Shown here one piece after another: positions 1 to 7,982 of a DNA stretch of 50,890 nt. The translations under genes were made by a program, and so were the position numbers. The DNA is from Planctomycetota bacterium (GTDB lineage: Bacteria; Planctomycetota; Planctomycetia; Pirellulales; Pirellulaceae), in assembly GCA_026692845.1 (NCBI GenBank), contig JAPLNM010000103.1, positions 1 through 50,890 of the forward strand, written 5' to 3'. A model generated the notes under the pieces. It did no database searches and was not told the DNA's origin. It saw only the letters and a list, made by a program, of their open reading frames with translations. Every line of letters starts with the position of its first letter. Position 1 is the first letter of the stretch.

Positions 1-114
1 GGCTTCTTCGCGGACCTGGGTCATCACGTCCCATTTTTTCTCGCTTTGGCCAAGGATGGCTGGCGTGATGAATTTGGTGCGGATGTCGGTCTCGCTGAGC
101 TGTTTTTTGTCCAT
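1..114 (-). CDS. hsdR: Type I restriction enzyme R subunit, N-terminus only (runs off the window)
   Basis: Reading leftward from an ATG at 114 gives 38 codons without a stop to the window edge. The start reads MDKKQLSETDIRTKF, followed by ITPAI and then WDVMTQVREEA. This is the opening of the R (motor/nuclease) subunit of type I restriction-modification systems of the EcoEI/EcoR124 kind, where a (D/E)xxxRxxxITPAL block precedes W(D)xxxQ(I/V)REE. The nuclease and helicase domains lie outside the window, so completeness cannot be judged. The R subunit cuts unmethylated DNA after ATP-driven translocation and needs HsdM and HsdS partners, which are not visible here. The gene is divergent from msrB. 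Confidence 0.75.
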   Translation of the reverse strand, partial: MDKKQLSETDIRTKFITPAILGQSEKKWDVMTQVREEA

Positions 115-205
115 CGCGGGATCTCGGTGCGGGCGGAGAGCCCAAGATTGCTGGCTGCGGTGCGTTCGGGCTGGTCGGTAGTCTAGCAGGGAATCGTTAG
201 GAAAA

Positions 206-244
206 CATCGGTTCTGTCCGCCCGAAGGGCGGACAGAACCGATG
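206..244. repeat. Perfect 18-bp inverted repeat (hairpin) in the hsdR-msrB spacer
   Basis: Positions 206-223 and 227-244 are exact reverse complements with a GAA loop, giving a very stable hairpin on either strand. No T-run follows on either side, so it is not a textbook intrinsic terminator. It lies between two divergent genes, where no terminator is expected. It may be a mobile palindromic repeat or a protein-binding site. Confidence 0.85.
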
Positions 245-325
245 AGGGGGGCGGGGCGGGGCTAGCTCAAGAGCCTTGGCCCCGACGGCGTAAAGCCGAT
301 CGGAGGCCAAAGAGGGAATCGCTAG

Positions 326-401
326 CCTGCTGGGGCCCAAACGCAGCTTCCTGGCGGGCTGATTTAAATCGCCCAACCGCTGGCGCTGGTTGGCTCACAG
401 G
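326..401 (+). repeat. Solo copy of the dispersed repeat that is arrayed at 43978-44744
   Basis: This stretch has the same order of blocks as the array units: CCTGCTGGGGCC, AAACGC, then GATTTAAATCGCCCAACCGC and GCGCTGGTTGGCTCACAGG. It is a single partial copy 43 kb away from the array, in the same orientation, upstream of msrB. Except for this copy and the hairpin, I see nothing else in the spacer from 115 to 507. Confidence 0.8.
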
Positions 402-507
402 TGATTCGAACACGCGAATCGACGGAGCTTGTCGCTTCGGATATACTGCTATTGACGTTTGAACCTGTGGCCAATCTGAATGAACCAACCGATCCCCCGA
501 GGTCCTC

Positions 508-1245
508 ATGCAATCCCAAACTCCGTGTTGCCCCTGGACAAAACTTTCCTGGTTCCTCCCACTAATCCTGCTTGGGATTGTAGCTGGACTGCTCTTGCGG
601 CCCATCGGAACCGCATTGGCAGAACCACCCAAATCCGCCAAGGCCTCAGATAAACAGGAGGAAGGCAAAGAGACAGCGAAAGTCTCCGTCGGCCGCGGCG
701 GGCTACCCAACTCCAAATCAAAATCAAATGCAAAGGGCAAAAAGATGGAAGAACCCGAATACAACAAGCTTACCCCCGAAGAACGATGGGTTCTGCTCAA
801 TAAAGGGACCGAATACGCCTTCACCGGCAAATACACCGACCATTTCGTCGAAGGGACCTACCTTTGCAAGCGCTGCAACGCGCCTTTGTACAAATCCGAC
901 GATAAGTTCCACAGCGGATGCGGTTGGCCAGCCTTCGACGATGAAATCAAAGGCTCGGTCCATCGAGAAACCGACGCCGATGGGTCCCGCATCGAAATCA
1001 CTTGCAAAAACTGTGGCGGCCACCTTGGCCACGTGTTCAACGGCGAAAAGATGACCAAAAAGGACTCCCGCCACTGCGTCAACAGCATCTCGATCAAGTT
1101 CGTGCCCAAGGGCAAGGAGCTTCCGGCGATGATCACGGAGAAAAAGGCCAGCGACGCAAAGCCCAGCGAAGTTAAGCCCCAGGCCCCTGCTGCCGATTCC
1201 CCGGCGGAAAGTTCCCCGGCGGCAAGTTCCCCGAAGAAGCCCTAG
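508..1245 (+). CDS. msrB: Peptide-methionine (R)-S-oxide reductase, exported form
   Basis: MsrB reduces methionine-R-sulfoxide in oxidised proteins. The core (residues ~83-200) has the zinc site cysteines C120/C123 (CKRC) and C166/C169 (CKNCGGHLGHVF). The catalytic cysteine is C190 in RHCVNS, where the family usually has RYCIN, and C138 in SGCGWPAF sits near the resolving position. A hydrophobic segment at residues ~15-38 indicates a signal peptide or membrane anchor, so it probably repairs envelope proteins. Low-complexity Lys/Ser/Ala/Pro tails flank the core. The C-terminal tail is encoded by three 15-bp tandem units (1197-1241). At 245 residues it is about 100 longer than a minimal MsrB because of these tails. 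It stands alone, upstream of the nuo promoter. Confidence 0.93.
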   Translation: MQSQTPCCPWTKLSWFLPLILLGIVAGLLLRPIGTALAEPPKSAKASDKQEEGKETAKVSVGRGGLPNSKSKSNAKGKKMEEPEYNKLTPEERWVLLNKGTEYAFTGKYTDHFVEGTYLCKRCNAPLYKSDDKFHSGCGWPAFDDEIKGSVHRETDADGSRIEITCKNCGGHLGHVFNGEKMTKKDSRHCVNSISIKFVPKGKELPAMITEKKASDAKPSEVKPQAPAADSPAESSPAASSPKKP

Positions 1246-1261
1246 CTACAACCTCGCACGG

Positions 1262-1293
1262 TTTTAGTTACCGTCTGTTTTAGTTACCGTCTG
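1262..1293. repeat. 16-bp tandem duplication downstream of msrB
   Basis: TTTTAGTTACCGTCTG occurs twice back to back (1262-1277, 1278-1293), followed by a partial third unit. It follows the msrB stop by 16 bases. No function is evident. The rest of the 1246-1427 spacer shows nothing recognisable. Confidence 0.9.
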
Positions 1294-1427
1294 TTTTAGT
1301 TTACCTTCAGTGCCCCCCCGGTGGGTGGCTCGATACCGTCCCGTAGACGAGACTTACGAGAGGACCACTATTAGCCTTGGTTTTGCCGGGTTTTGGGTTT
1401 TTCCTCGTAAAAAACGGCGAACTGCCA

Positions 1428-1455
1428 CTGACAATTCGTCGCAATCCTCTAGAAT
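1428..1455 (+). promoter_or_regulatory. Sigma70-like promoter of the nuo operon
   Basis: CTGACA at 1428-1433 and TAGAAT at 1450-1455 are separated by 16 bases and each differs from the consensus hexamer by one base. The predicted transcription start is near 1462, which leaves a leader of about 170 bases before nuoA. This is inferred from sequence only. The Rex-type palindrome lies immediately downstream, which fits a repressible promoter. Confidence 0.6.
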
Positions 1456-1462
1456 ACTCCTT

Positions 1463-1492
1463 ATAACTTTGTGAAAAATTTCACAAAGTTAT
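1463..1492. promoter_or_regulatory. Rex-type operator (redox repressor box) at the nuo promoter
   Basis: The segment is a perfect 14-bp inverted repeat with a 2-base centre. Its core at 1469-1486 is TTGTGAA-AAAT-TTCACAA. The published consensus for the NAD(H)-responsive repressor Rex in actinobacteria and firmicutes is TTGTGAA-N4-TTCACAA, and the match is complete. The site starts about 7 bases after the predicted transcription start, where a bound repressor would block initiation. Rex leaves DNA when NADH is high, so complex I would be made when there is NADH to oxidise. No rex gene is in the window, so the regulator is inferred. Confidence 0.75.
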
Positions 1493-1630
1493 GCCATGGA
1501 TCCGAGGTGGCCTAGGGTGCGGGGGTTTCCAAGCAGTGCGATGGAGAATTGGTCTATCGCCTTGGATTCTTGACTCGCCGTCTTGGCCGTCGTCGGATGG
1601 ATGTTCGAATGCTCAAGCGGAGGTTTTCTA

Positions 1631-2011
1631 GTGATTGCTCACTTGCCCATCCTGATCTACCTCATTGCGGTCCTAGGCTTTGCCGCAGTATCGCTGTTTT
1701 TGCCTCACGTGGTGGCCCCCCGGCGGCCGACGCGGATCAAGGACATGCCCTACGAGTCGGGGATGGATCCGATCGGAGATGCCAAAAAGCCCTTCGACAT
1801 CAAGTTCTACCTTACGGCGATCCTTTTTTTGGTTTTTGATATTGAGCTTTTGTTTTTGTATCCATGGGCTGTATCGCTTAGAGCTCCTGATGGGGTTCCC
1901 GAATCGTTTCGGCCTGCAGTCTTGGCTGTGTTGATGGTTCTTCTTGCAACCCTGGCCTTGGCGTATTGGGTGGCTTACCGCAAAGGAGTCTTCGATTGGC
2001 GACGCAAATAG
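1631..2011 (+). CDS. nuoA: NADH-quinone oxidoreductase subunit A
   Basis: NuoA (ND3) is a small membrane subunit of complex I, with three membrane helices next to the quinone site. The [18 protein letters not shown] loop and the following [15 protein letters not shown] helix are diagnostic. Ser replaces the loop Cys of mitochondrial ND3, as in many bacteria. I chose GTG 1631, giving 126 residues, because GGAGG ends 7 bases upstream and the protein then begins at the first helix ([11 protein letters not shown]). A longer reading from TTG 1583 adds 16 residues without a ribosome site. It is the first gene of the operon and its end overlaps the nuoB start. Confidence 0.93.
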   Translation: MIAHLPILIYLIAVLGFAAVSLFLPHVVAPRRPTRIKDMPYESGMDPIGDAKKPFDIKFYLTAILFLVFDIELLFLYPWAVSLRAPDGVPESFRPAVLAVLMVLLATLALAYWVAYRKGVFDWRRK

Positions 2012-2598
2012 ACAAGCAACTCGGCGATAACGTATTTCTTAGCACCGTGGATGCGGCCGCATCTTGGGCTCGTGCCAATAGTCTTTGGCCGATGCCTTTT
2101 GCAACGGCCTGCTGTGGTATTGAGCTGATGAGTACCGCGGCCTCCAAGCACGACCTATCGCGCTTCGGGAGTGAGGTCATGCGATTTACGCCTCGGCAAT
2201 GCGACTTGATGATCGTCGCTGGACGTGTGGTCATGAAGATGATCCCGGTCCTGCAGCGTATATGGCTTCAAATGCCGGAGCCGAAATGGTGTATTTCAAT
2301 GGGAGCGTGCGCGTGCACCGGCGGGGTCTTTGATACTTATGCGGTCGTGCAGGGAATCGACCGATTCCTTCCAGTGGACATCTACATCCCTGGATGCCCA
2401 CCGCGTCCTGAGCAGTTGATCAAAGCGATCATGGATCTGCAGGAAAAGATAAAGAGGACAGGGACTTACGACGCTCGCGAGTTCAAGCTTCGGATCCTTC
2501 CGGACGGTCCTAGTCGCTTTGACGAAGACGAATTGGTCCGCATCCGCGAGCGCAACGGCTTGCAGCTCGAAGCGCCCAAGTACGACCCGATCCACTAA
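1996..2598 (+). CDS. nuoB: NADH-quinone oxidoreductase subunit B (cluster N2)
   Basis: NuoB carries the terminal 4Fe-4S cluster N2, which passes electrons to quinone. The ligands are visible with numbering from TTG 1996: the adjacent pair C39/C40 (ATACCGIE), C105 in the MGAC block and C134 in [13 protein letters not shown] 1996 is preferred because AAAGGAG lies 7 bases before it. The frame is open further upstream, but that part lies inside nuoA. The reading overlaps the last 16 bases of nuoA, which suggests translational coupling. At 200 residues it is of normal length. A 15-bp tandem duplication includes its stop codon. Confidence 0.95.
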   Translation: MATQIDKQLGDNVFLSTVDAAASWARANSLWPMPFATACCGIELMSTAASKHDLSRFGSEVMRFTPRQCDLMIVAGRVVMKMIPVLQRIWLQMPEPKWCISMGACACTGGVFDTYAVVQGIDRFLPVDIYIPGCPPRPEQLIKAIMDLQEKIKRTGTYDAREFKLRILPDGPSRFDEDELVRIRERNGLQLEAPKYDPIH

Positions 2599-2621
2599 GC
2601 ATTTGGCCACTAAGCATTTGG
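2592..2621. repeat. 15-bp tandem duplication spanning the nuoB stop codon
   Basis: CCACTAAGCATTTGG occurs twice in a row (2592-2606, 2607-2621), so the nuoB TAA is duplicated within the nuoB-nuoC spacer. The two copies are identical. Confidence 0.9.
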
Positions 2622-2631
2622 AATTGACCCG

Positions 2632-3135
2632 ATGTCGGAATTTACAAAACTCAAAGAATCGCTCGAGTCCAAGCTTCCGGGCTTGGTGACGGCTTGGTCC
2701 GAGTTTCGCTCCCAGCAGCGAGTCGCTGTCCCGGCGTCGCATATCGCACAAGCCCTAGGGGTGCTTCGGGATGCGGGTATGGATCAATTGGTCGATATCA
2801 CGGCCGTCGACATGCTCGAGTATCCTGGGGCAACGGACCGTTTCGAGGTGGTCTATTTGCTGCTCGACACGCAAAGCGGCCAGCGGCTAATTGTAAAGAC
2901 GCACATCAATGAGCCAGATTTGAAGCTTCCGTCGGCATGTCCGATTTGGTTCGGTGCCGATTGGCTTGAGCGTGAAGTGTACGACATGTTCGGAATCGTA
3001 TTCGAAGGCCATCCGAACTTCAAACGCCTGCTGCTTCCTGACGCCTTCGAATCCTTCCCGCTTCGCAAAGACTATCCGGTCAAGGGCCGGGGCGAACGCC
3101 ATAACTTCCCTATTATCACCCGCGCGGAGAGCTAA
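2632..3135 (+). CDS. nuoC: NADH-quinone oxidoreductase subunit C
   Basis: This is the 30-kDa-type hydrophilic subunit of the complex I connecting module. The C-terminal signature is present: WLEREVYDMFGI, then HPNFKRLLLPD and FPLRKDYPVKG. At 167 residues it is a free-standing NuoC, not the NuoCD fusion of E. coli. The ATG at 2632 has no clear ribosome site; the 33-base spacer after nuoB consists mainly of the tandem duplication. nuoD begins 5 bases after its stop. Confidence 0.95.
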   Translation: MSEFTKLKESLESKLPGLVTAWSEFRSQQRVAVPASHIAQALGVLRDAGMDQLVDITAVDMLEYPGATDRFEVVYLLLDTQSGQRLIVKTHINEPDLKLPSACPIWFGADWLEREVYDMFGIVFEGHPNFKRLLLPDAFESFPLRKDYPVKGRGERHNFPIITRAES

Positions 3136-3140
3136 ATCAG

Positions 3141-4361
3141 ATGCCTTTGGACCTGATCGATTCGCCTGACTTCGACGCCGGCTACCGCGAAGGTTTGTGG
3201 ACCTTGAATTTTGGTCCGCAGCACCCGGCCACCCACACAACATTGCGTCTGGTTTTGAAGCTCGACGGTGAGATGGTCGTCGAAGCCGAGCCAGACATCG
3301 GATTTCTGCACAGCGGTTTTGAAAAGCTTGCCGAGGTCCTCGACTACAACCAGTACGTGACGATCGTCGACCGGATGAATTACATCTCTCCGATGGCCAA
3401 CGAGATCGCTTGGCACCATGCGGTTGAAGGTCTATTGGGTATCGAGCTGACCCCGCGATGCAAGTACATACGAACGATTTTCGCTGAGCTCATGCGGATA
3501 CACGATCACTTGCTGTGCACCGGCACCTGCGTGCTTGACCTCGGTGGTGCGACGGCGTTTATGTACGCGTTTAACGAGCGAGAAAAGATCTACGAGATTT
3601 GCGAAAGGGCCAGCGGCCAGCGATTCCACACCAGCTACACCCGTGTAGGGGGCTTGCTCTACGACGTGACCGACGACTGGGTTGCGATGGTGCGGGATTT
3701 TTGCAAAACCTTCCCAAGAGCCTACCGAGACTTCGCCGGCCTTGTGATGAAGAACCGCATCTTTGTCGAGCGGACGCGCGACGTCGGTGTCTTGAGCCAA
3801 GCCGATGCGATTGCAGGGGGTGCGACGGGTCCTGTGGCGCGAGCAAGCGGTGTCGAGAGAGACTTGCGTCGCGATGAGCCCTATCTGGCCTACAACGATC
3901 TGGATTTTGATGTCTGCTGTGCTCAGGGTGGCGATTGCTATGCACGCTTCCAGGTCCGCATGATGGAAATGCTTGAGAGTGTCAAGATCATCGAGCAAGC
4001 GATCAACAAGCTTCCATCGGGACCGGTTTTTATCTCCGGCACAGGCAAAGAAGGTCTGCCGGACAAAACCGAAGTCTATCGCAGCATCGAGGGCCTGATC
4101 CATCACTTTGAAAACATCATGCCAAACCGCCAGATGCCTTCTCCAAAAGAGTCGTATTACGGCGCAACGGAATCCCCCAACGGCGAACTTGGCTATTACA
4201 TCGTCTCGGACGGTGACTTCAAAGCCTACCGAGCCCGGACCCGACCACCTTCCCTGCTTCACTTTTCCCTGTTTAGCCGCATGATCCGAGGCTGCATGCT
4301 CAGCGACGTGGCCGCTGTTCTAGGTAGCATCAACATCATCGCTGCGGAGTTGGATCGATGA
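3141..4361 (+). CDS. nuoD: NADH-quinone oxidoreductase subunit D
   Basis: NuoD is the 49-kDa-type subunit, derived from the large subunit of NiFe hydrogenases, and forms the quinone pocket with NuoB. Visible signatures are FGPQHPATHTTLR near the N-terminus (the His in the quinone-site loop), GFLHSGFEKLAE, ESPNGELGYY, and the C-terminal RPPSLLHFSLFSRMIRG followed by DVAAVLGSINIIAAELDR. The hydrogenase metal cysteines are absent, as expected. At 406 residues it is of typical length. Its TGA overlaps the nuoE ATG (ATGA). Confidence 0.96.
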   Translation: MPLDLIDSPDFDAGYREGLWTLNFGPQHPATHTTLRLVLKLDGEMVVEAEPDIGFLHSGFEKLAEVLDYNQYVTIVDRMNYISPMANEIAWHHAVEGLLGIELTPRCKYIRTIFAELMRIHDHLLCTGTCVLDLGGATAFMYAFNEREKIYEICERASGQRFHTSYTRVGGLLYDVTDDWVAMVRDFCKTFPRAYRDFAGLVMKNRIFVERTRDVGVLSQADAIAGGATGPVARASGVERDLRRDEPYLAYNDLDFDVCCAQGGDCYARFQVRMMEMLESVKIIEQAINKLPSGPVFISGTGKEGLPDKTEVYRSIEGLIHHFENIMPNRQMPSPKESYYGATESPNGELGYYIVSDGDFKAYRARTRPPSLLHFSLFSRMIRGCMLSDVAAVLGSINIIAAELDR

Positions 4362-4852
4362 GCGAACTGAGCGAAAACGCAAAACAAATCATCGCCGAGC
4401 ACTTGCCTCGCTACCCGAGCAAACAAGCCGTCACGTTGCCGGCCTTGCACATCGTGCAGCAAGAGCGCCGATGCGTGAGCAACAAAGCGATGGAAGAGAT
4501 CGCTGAATTGCTCGAACTGTCCCCTGCCCAAATCAACGACACGGCCTCCTTCTACGGTTTCTTTCGAACCGAAGACAATCCTCTTGGCCAAAAACGCATT
4601 TGGGTCTGCCGTTCGCTCCCGTGCATGCTCCGAGGGGGCGAAGAACTCCTTGCAGCGCTTTGCGAAAAATACCACATCGCTCCGGGCGAAACGACAGCCG
4701 ACGGGAAACTGACGATCGAACTTGCCGAGTGTTTGGGGGCCTGCGACGGGGCTCCATGCATCCTGCTCGAAGATGAGCTGCACCTGCGATGTAGCCTTGA
4801 AGACGTCGAACGTATCGCCAACGAGCCAAACGCTCCAACCAAGAAAGCTTGA
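4358..4852 (+). CDS. nuoE: NADH-quinone oxidoreductase subunit E (cluster N1a)
   Basis: NuoE is the thioredoxin-like 24-kDa-type subunit of the NADH module and binds the 2Fe-2S cluster N1a. The four ligands are C84 and C89 (VCRSLPC) and C125 and C129 (ECLGACDGAPC). An N-terminal helical bundle at residues 1-60 precedes them. It has 164 residues and overlaps nuoD by 4 bases. nuoF follows after a short gap. Confidence 0.95.
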   Translation: MSELSENAKQIIAEHLPRYPSKQAVTLPALHIVQQERRCVSNKAMEEIAELLELSPAQINDTASFYGFFRTEDNPLGQKRIWVCRSLPCMLRGGEELLAALCEKYHIAPGETTADGKLTIELAECLGACDGAPCILLEDELHLRCSLEDVERIANEPNAPTKKA

Positions 4853-4866
4853 AGCGAGATCCAAAC

Positions 4867-6201
4867 ATGAGCCAAACTGAATTCAAACCGGTGTTGTTAG
4901 GTCGAATAGGCAAGCCCGACAGCCAGTCTTTGGCCTCCTACCGCGCCGACGGCGGCTATGAGGCGTTGGCCAAATCCTTGAAGATGGCCAACACAGAGGT
5001 CATTGATTTGGTGAAGAATTCCGGCCTTCGAGGACGCGGCGGGGCAGGGTTCCCGACGGGACTCAAGTGGACCTTCCTTCCTAAAGATGTCCAAGGGCCG
5101 ATTTACCTGTGCATCAACGGTGACGAAAGCGAACCTGGGACTTTCAATAATCGAGTGCTGATCGAAGAAGACCCGCACCAAGTCCTTGAGGGGATCGTCA
5201 TCAGCAGCTTTGCGACCCGTGCGACGACGGCTTATTTCTATCTTCGCTACGAGTACGGCCGATGCTATCGCGCCCTACAAAAAGCGGTCGATGAGATGTA
5301 CGCGAACAATCTGCTCGGCAAGAACATCCTTGGATCGGGCTACGACCTGGATATTTATCTTCACCGCGGCGCGTGCGCATACATCTGCGGTGAAGAAACC
5401 GGCTTGATCGAAAGCCTCGAAGGCAAGCGAGCATGGCCTCGGATCAAGCCCCCGTTTCCGGCCATCGAAGGTGCCTTTCGCAGACCCACCGTGGTCAACA
5501 ATGTCGAAACGATGGCGTGCATACCCCACATCATCAACCATGGTTCGGAGTGGTTCCAATCGATGGGGGTACCCAAAGACCCTAACAATCCACGCGATGC
5601 CGGATCCTACGGTCCGAAACTCTACTGCATCAGCGGACACGTCAACAAACCCGGTCTGGTCGAATTGCCCATGGGGATCACCGCCCGCGATTTGATCGAT
5701 CAGCATGGCGGTGGCGTCTGGAAGGGGCGAAAAGCCAAGGCGGTTATTCCTGGCGGCTTGAGCATGGGTTTTATGACCAACGCCGAACTCGATACCCCCT
5801 TGGACTTCAATGGCCCAGGCCGCGTCGGTTGTCTCGGACTAGGAACCGCTGCGGTGGTCGTCATCGATGACCATACCAGCATGATCGATGTCCTTTACAA
5901 CTCCTGCCGATTCTTTGAACACGAATCCTGCGGACAATGCACCCCGTGCCGCGAAGGCACCGCTTGGTCGACCAAGATCCTCGAGCGCATCCGCGAGGGC
6001 AAAGGCAAACTCAGCGATATCGACCTGCTGATGGAAATCGCCAATTCGATTGGGACCATTCCCGGCACGACGATCTGCGGACTGGCCGACGGGGCCGCTT
6101 GGCCGATCAAAACAGCGATCAACAAATTCCGCGGTGAATTTGAAGAGTACATCAAAAGCGGACAACGCAGCCAGAGTCTAGCTCTTGCTGGCGCTCACTA
6201 G
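4867..6201 (+). CDS. nuoF: NADH-quinone oxidoreductase subunit F (NADH- and FMN-binding, cluster N3)
   Basis: NuoF oxidises NADH through FMN. The glycine-rich NADH/FMN site reads GLRGRGGAGFPTGLKW at residues ~54-68. ICGEETGLIESLEG is the second flavin-site block. Cluster N3 ligands are C355, C358 and C361 (SCGQCTPCREG) and C404. I chose ATG 4867, giving 444 residues; the frame also allows TTG 4849, which would overlap nuoE. The spacer to nuoG contains a sequence (CAAAGCATTTG) resembling the nuoB-nuoC duplication. Confidence 0.95.
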   Translation: MSQTEFKPVLLGRIGKPDSQSLASYRADGGYEALAKSLKMANTEVIDLVKNSGLRGRGGAGFPTGLKWTFLPKDVQGPIYLCINGDESEPGTFNNRVLIEEDPHQVLEGIVISSFATRATTAYFYLRYEYGRCYRALQKAVDEMYANNLLGKNILGSGYDLDIYLHRGACAYICGEETGLIESLEGKRAWPRIKPPFPAIEGAFRRPTVVNNVETMACIPHIINHGSEWFQSMGVPKDPNNPRDAGSYGPKLYCISGHVNKPGLVELPMGITARDLIDQHGGGVWKGRKAKAVIPGGLSMGFMTNAELDTPLDFNGPGRVGCLGLGTAAVVVIDDHTSMIDVLYNSCRFFEHESCGQCTPCREGTAWSTKILERIREGKGKLSDIDLLMEIANSIGTIPGTTICGLADGAAWPIKTAINKFRGEFEEYIKSGQRSQSLALAGAH

Positions 6202-6242
6202 CTCAAAGCATTTGAACAACACTTTTTGGGAAAGCAATAAAA

Positions 6243-7946
6243 GTGGTCAAAGTCAAAGTTAATGACATCGAGGTGGATGCAGATCCCAAGGACAACTGCA
6301 TCCTGGCGGCTCGAAAAGCTGGGGTCGAAATCCCTCACTACTGCTGGCACGAATCGCTGTCGGTCGTCGCTTCTTGCCGCATGTGCTTGGTCGAGGTCGG
6401 AGAGACCAAACCCGACGGGACCGTCGCGATGGGACCCAAGCTCGTACCGGGCTGCCAAACGCCGATCAAAGAAGGGACCATCATCCGGACCGATTCGTCC
6501 AAGGTGAAAACCTCGCAGCAAATGACCCTTGAGCTGCTACTGCTCAATCACCCACTGGATTGTTCGATCTGCGACCAAGCCGGCGAATGCTATTTGCAGG
6601 ATTACACCTACAAGTACGGCAAGGCGCATAGCCGCCTCGATGAGCCGAAAATCCAGCGGGAAGACAAGTACCACATCGGAGAACAGATCGCCCTGTTTAC
6701 CGACCGTTGCGTCATGTGCACCCGTTGCGTTCGCTTCACCCGCGAAATCAGTGGAACGGCCGAGCTCCAGGTTGTGGCTCGCGGTTCGCACGAAGAAATC
6801 GATGTCTTCCCAGATACCCCGTGCAACAACAAACTCGCTGGCAACGTCGTCGACCTTTGTCCCGTCGGTGCGCTCTGCAGCAAAGACTTCCTCTACAAGA
6901 AACGCGTCTGGTGGCTCAAGCACGCCGACAGCGTCTGCACGGGATGTTCGACAGGTTGCAGCGTCCAAGTCGATCAAAACGACAACAAAGTCTACCGGTT
7001 GCGCCCCAGGGAAAACCCACAAGCCCAGGGTCATTTCATGTGCGACGAAGGACGCTTCGGTTTCAAATACATCCACGACGAACGACGCATCAAGTATCCG
7101 AGGCTCAAAGCTCCATCGGCCACTACAAACGCAACGGTCCGTTCGACAGAGCCTTCCGATTTGACGTTTGCTGATCCATGGCCGATGGTCTTGGCCGATA
7201 CCCGTAAACGCATCCAAACGGCGATCCAAAACGACCCGTCGGGTTTCGTTGTCGTTCTGTCTGCGTTCATGACCGTCGAAGAAGCCTACCTGCTAGCTTC
7301 TTACATCAAGGGAATCGATTCGCGAACCAAATTGACCCTAGGGCCCATTCCGATCGTCGGTAGCGATGATCTGTACCCCAAGGGTCCCAAGGGCCAGTCG
7401 CCGGCGGCCGATAAAGTCAAATTCACGATTCGAGCTGAGAAATGCCCGAACCGAACCGGTATCGAAGCGATCCTGCGACATTTCGAAGGGTCGGTCATCC
7501 AGGCCGAATCGCTCGGGAAATCCTCGGCCAGCGCCTGGTTCGTCGTCGGTGGCTACAGCAGTGGCTGGGTCAACGAGAAGATCGACCAAGCTGTCGGGAC
7601 CCCATCGCTTTTGATCGTCCAAGACATCTTCCCATCCCCGCTGAGCGAACGGGCCGATGTGGTTCTGGCCGCAGGATCTTTCGCCGAACGCGATGGAACC
7701 TATGTCAACCATGCAGGGCTAGCCCAAGCGACGCATGCATCGATTCGCCCCCCAGAGCAAGCCCGAGCCGACGGCAGGATTCTTATGGACCTCGCCGGGC
7801 GTGCGGGACTGTTCAACGCCATGGCGTTGCGCAAGGAAATTGGAACCAAGATCCCTGAACTATCCGCCATAGCCACTGGAGATCTCGGTGAGCATGGAGT
7901 GCGACTTGCCAAGTTCGCCAATCGTCCTGCTGCGGCCAAAAGCTGA
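6243..7946 (+). CDS. nuoG: NADH-quinone oxidoreductase subunit G (multi-cluster subunit)
   Basis: NuoG carries most Fe-S clusters of the peripheral arm. Ligands seen are C34, C45, C48 and C71 for the 2Fe-2S cluster, H103/C107/C110/C116 for N5 (HPLDCSICDQAGEC), and C156/C159/C162 plus the LCPVGAL cysteine for N4. A further C-x2-C-x3-C-x27-C set (VCTGCSTGC to FMCDEGRF) matches the extra N7 site of E. coli and Thermus. The start is GTG 6243. At 567 residues it is shorter than many bacterial NuoG (about 690-900), and the molybdopterin-oxidoreductase-like C-terminal part looks trimmed. A TGA leads to a 36-base gap before nuoH. Confidence 0.95.
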   Translation: MVKVKVNDIEVDADPKDNCILAARKAGVEIPHYCWHESLSVVASCRMCLVEVGETKPDGTVAMGPKLVPGCQTPIKEGTIIRTDSSKVKTSQQMTLELLLLNHPLDCSICDQAGECYLQDYTYKYGKAHSRLDEPKIQREDKYHIGEQIALFTDRCVMCTRCVRFTREISGTAELQVVARGSHEEIDVFPDTPCNNKLAGNVVDLCPVGALCSKDFLYKKRVWWLKHADSVCTGCSTGCSVQVDQNDNKVYRLRPRENPQAQGHFMCDEGRFGFKYIHDERRIKYPRLKAPSATTNATVRSTEPSDLTFADPWPMVLADTRKRIQTAIQNDPSGFVVVLSAFMTVEEAYLLASYIKGIDSRTKLTLGPIPIVGSDDLYPKGPKGQSPAADKVKFTIRAEKCPNRTGIEAILRHFEGSVIQAESLGKSSASAWFVVGGYSSGWVNEKIDQAVGTPSLLIVQDIFPSPLSERADVVLAAGSFAERDGTYVNHAGLAQATHASIRPPEQARADGRILMDLAGRAGLFNAMALRKEIGTKIPELSAIATGDLGEHGVRLAKFANRPAAAKS

Positions 7947-7982
7947 TAGCACTCCAGGGAGTCCCAACAAGGAACACTGTTG

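Noticed and set aside
267-836. Minus-strand open frames opposite msrB and its upstream repeat
   Set aside because: They cross the repeat and the msrB coding strand and show no protein family pattern.
3432-4262. Long open frame antisense to nuoD
   Set aside because: Its product has no recognisable pattern and the plus strand is a certain gene; codon bias of GC-rich DNA explains it.
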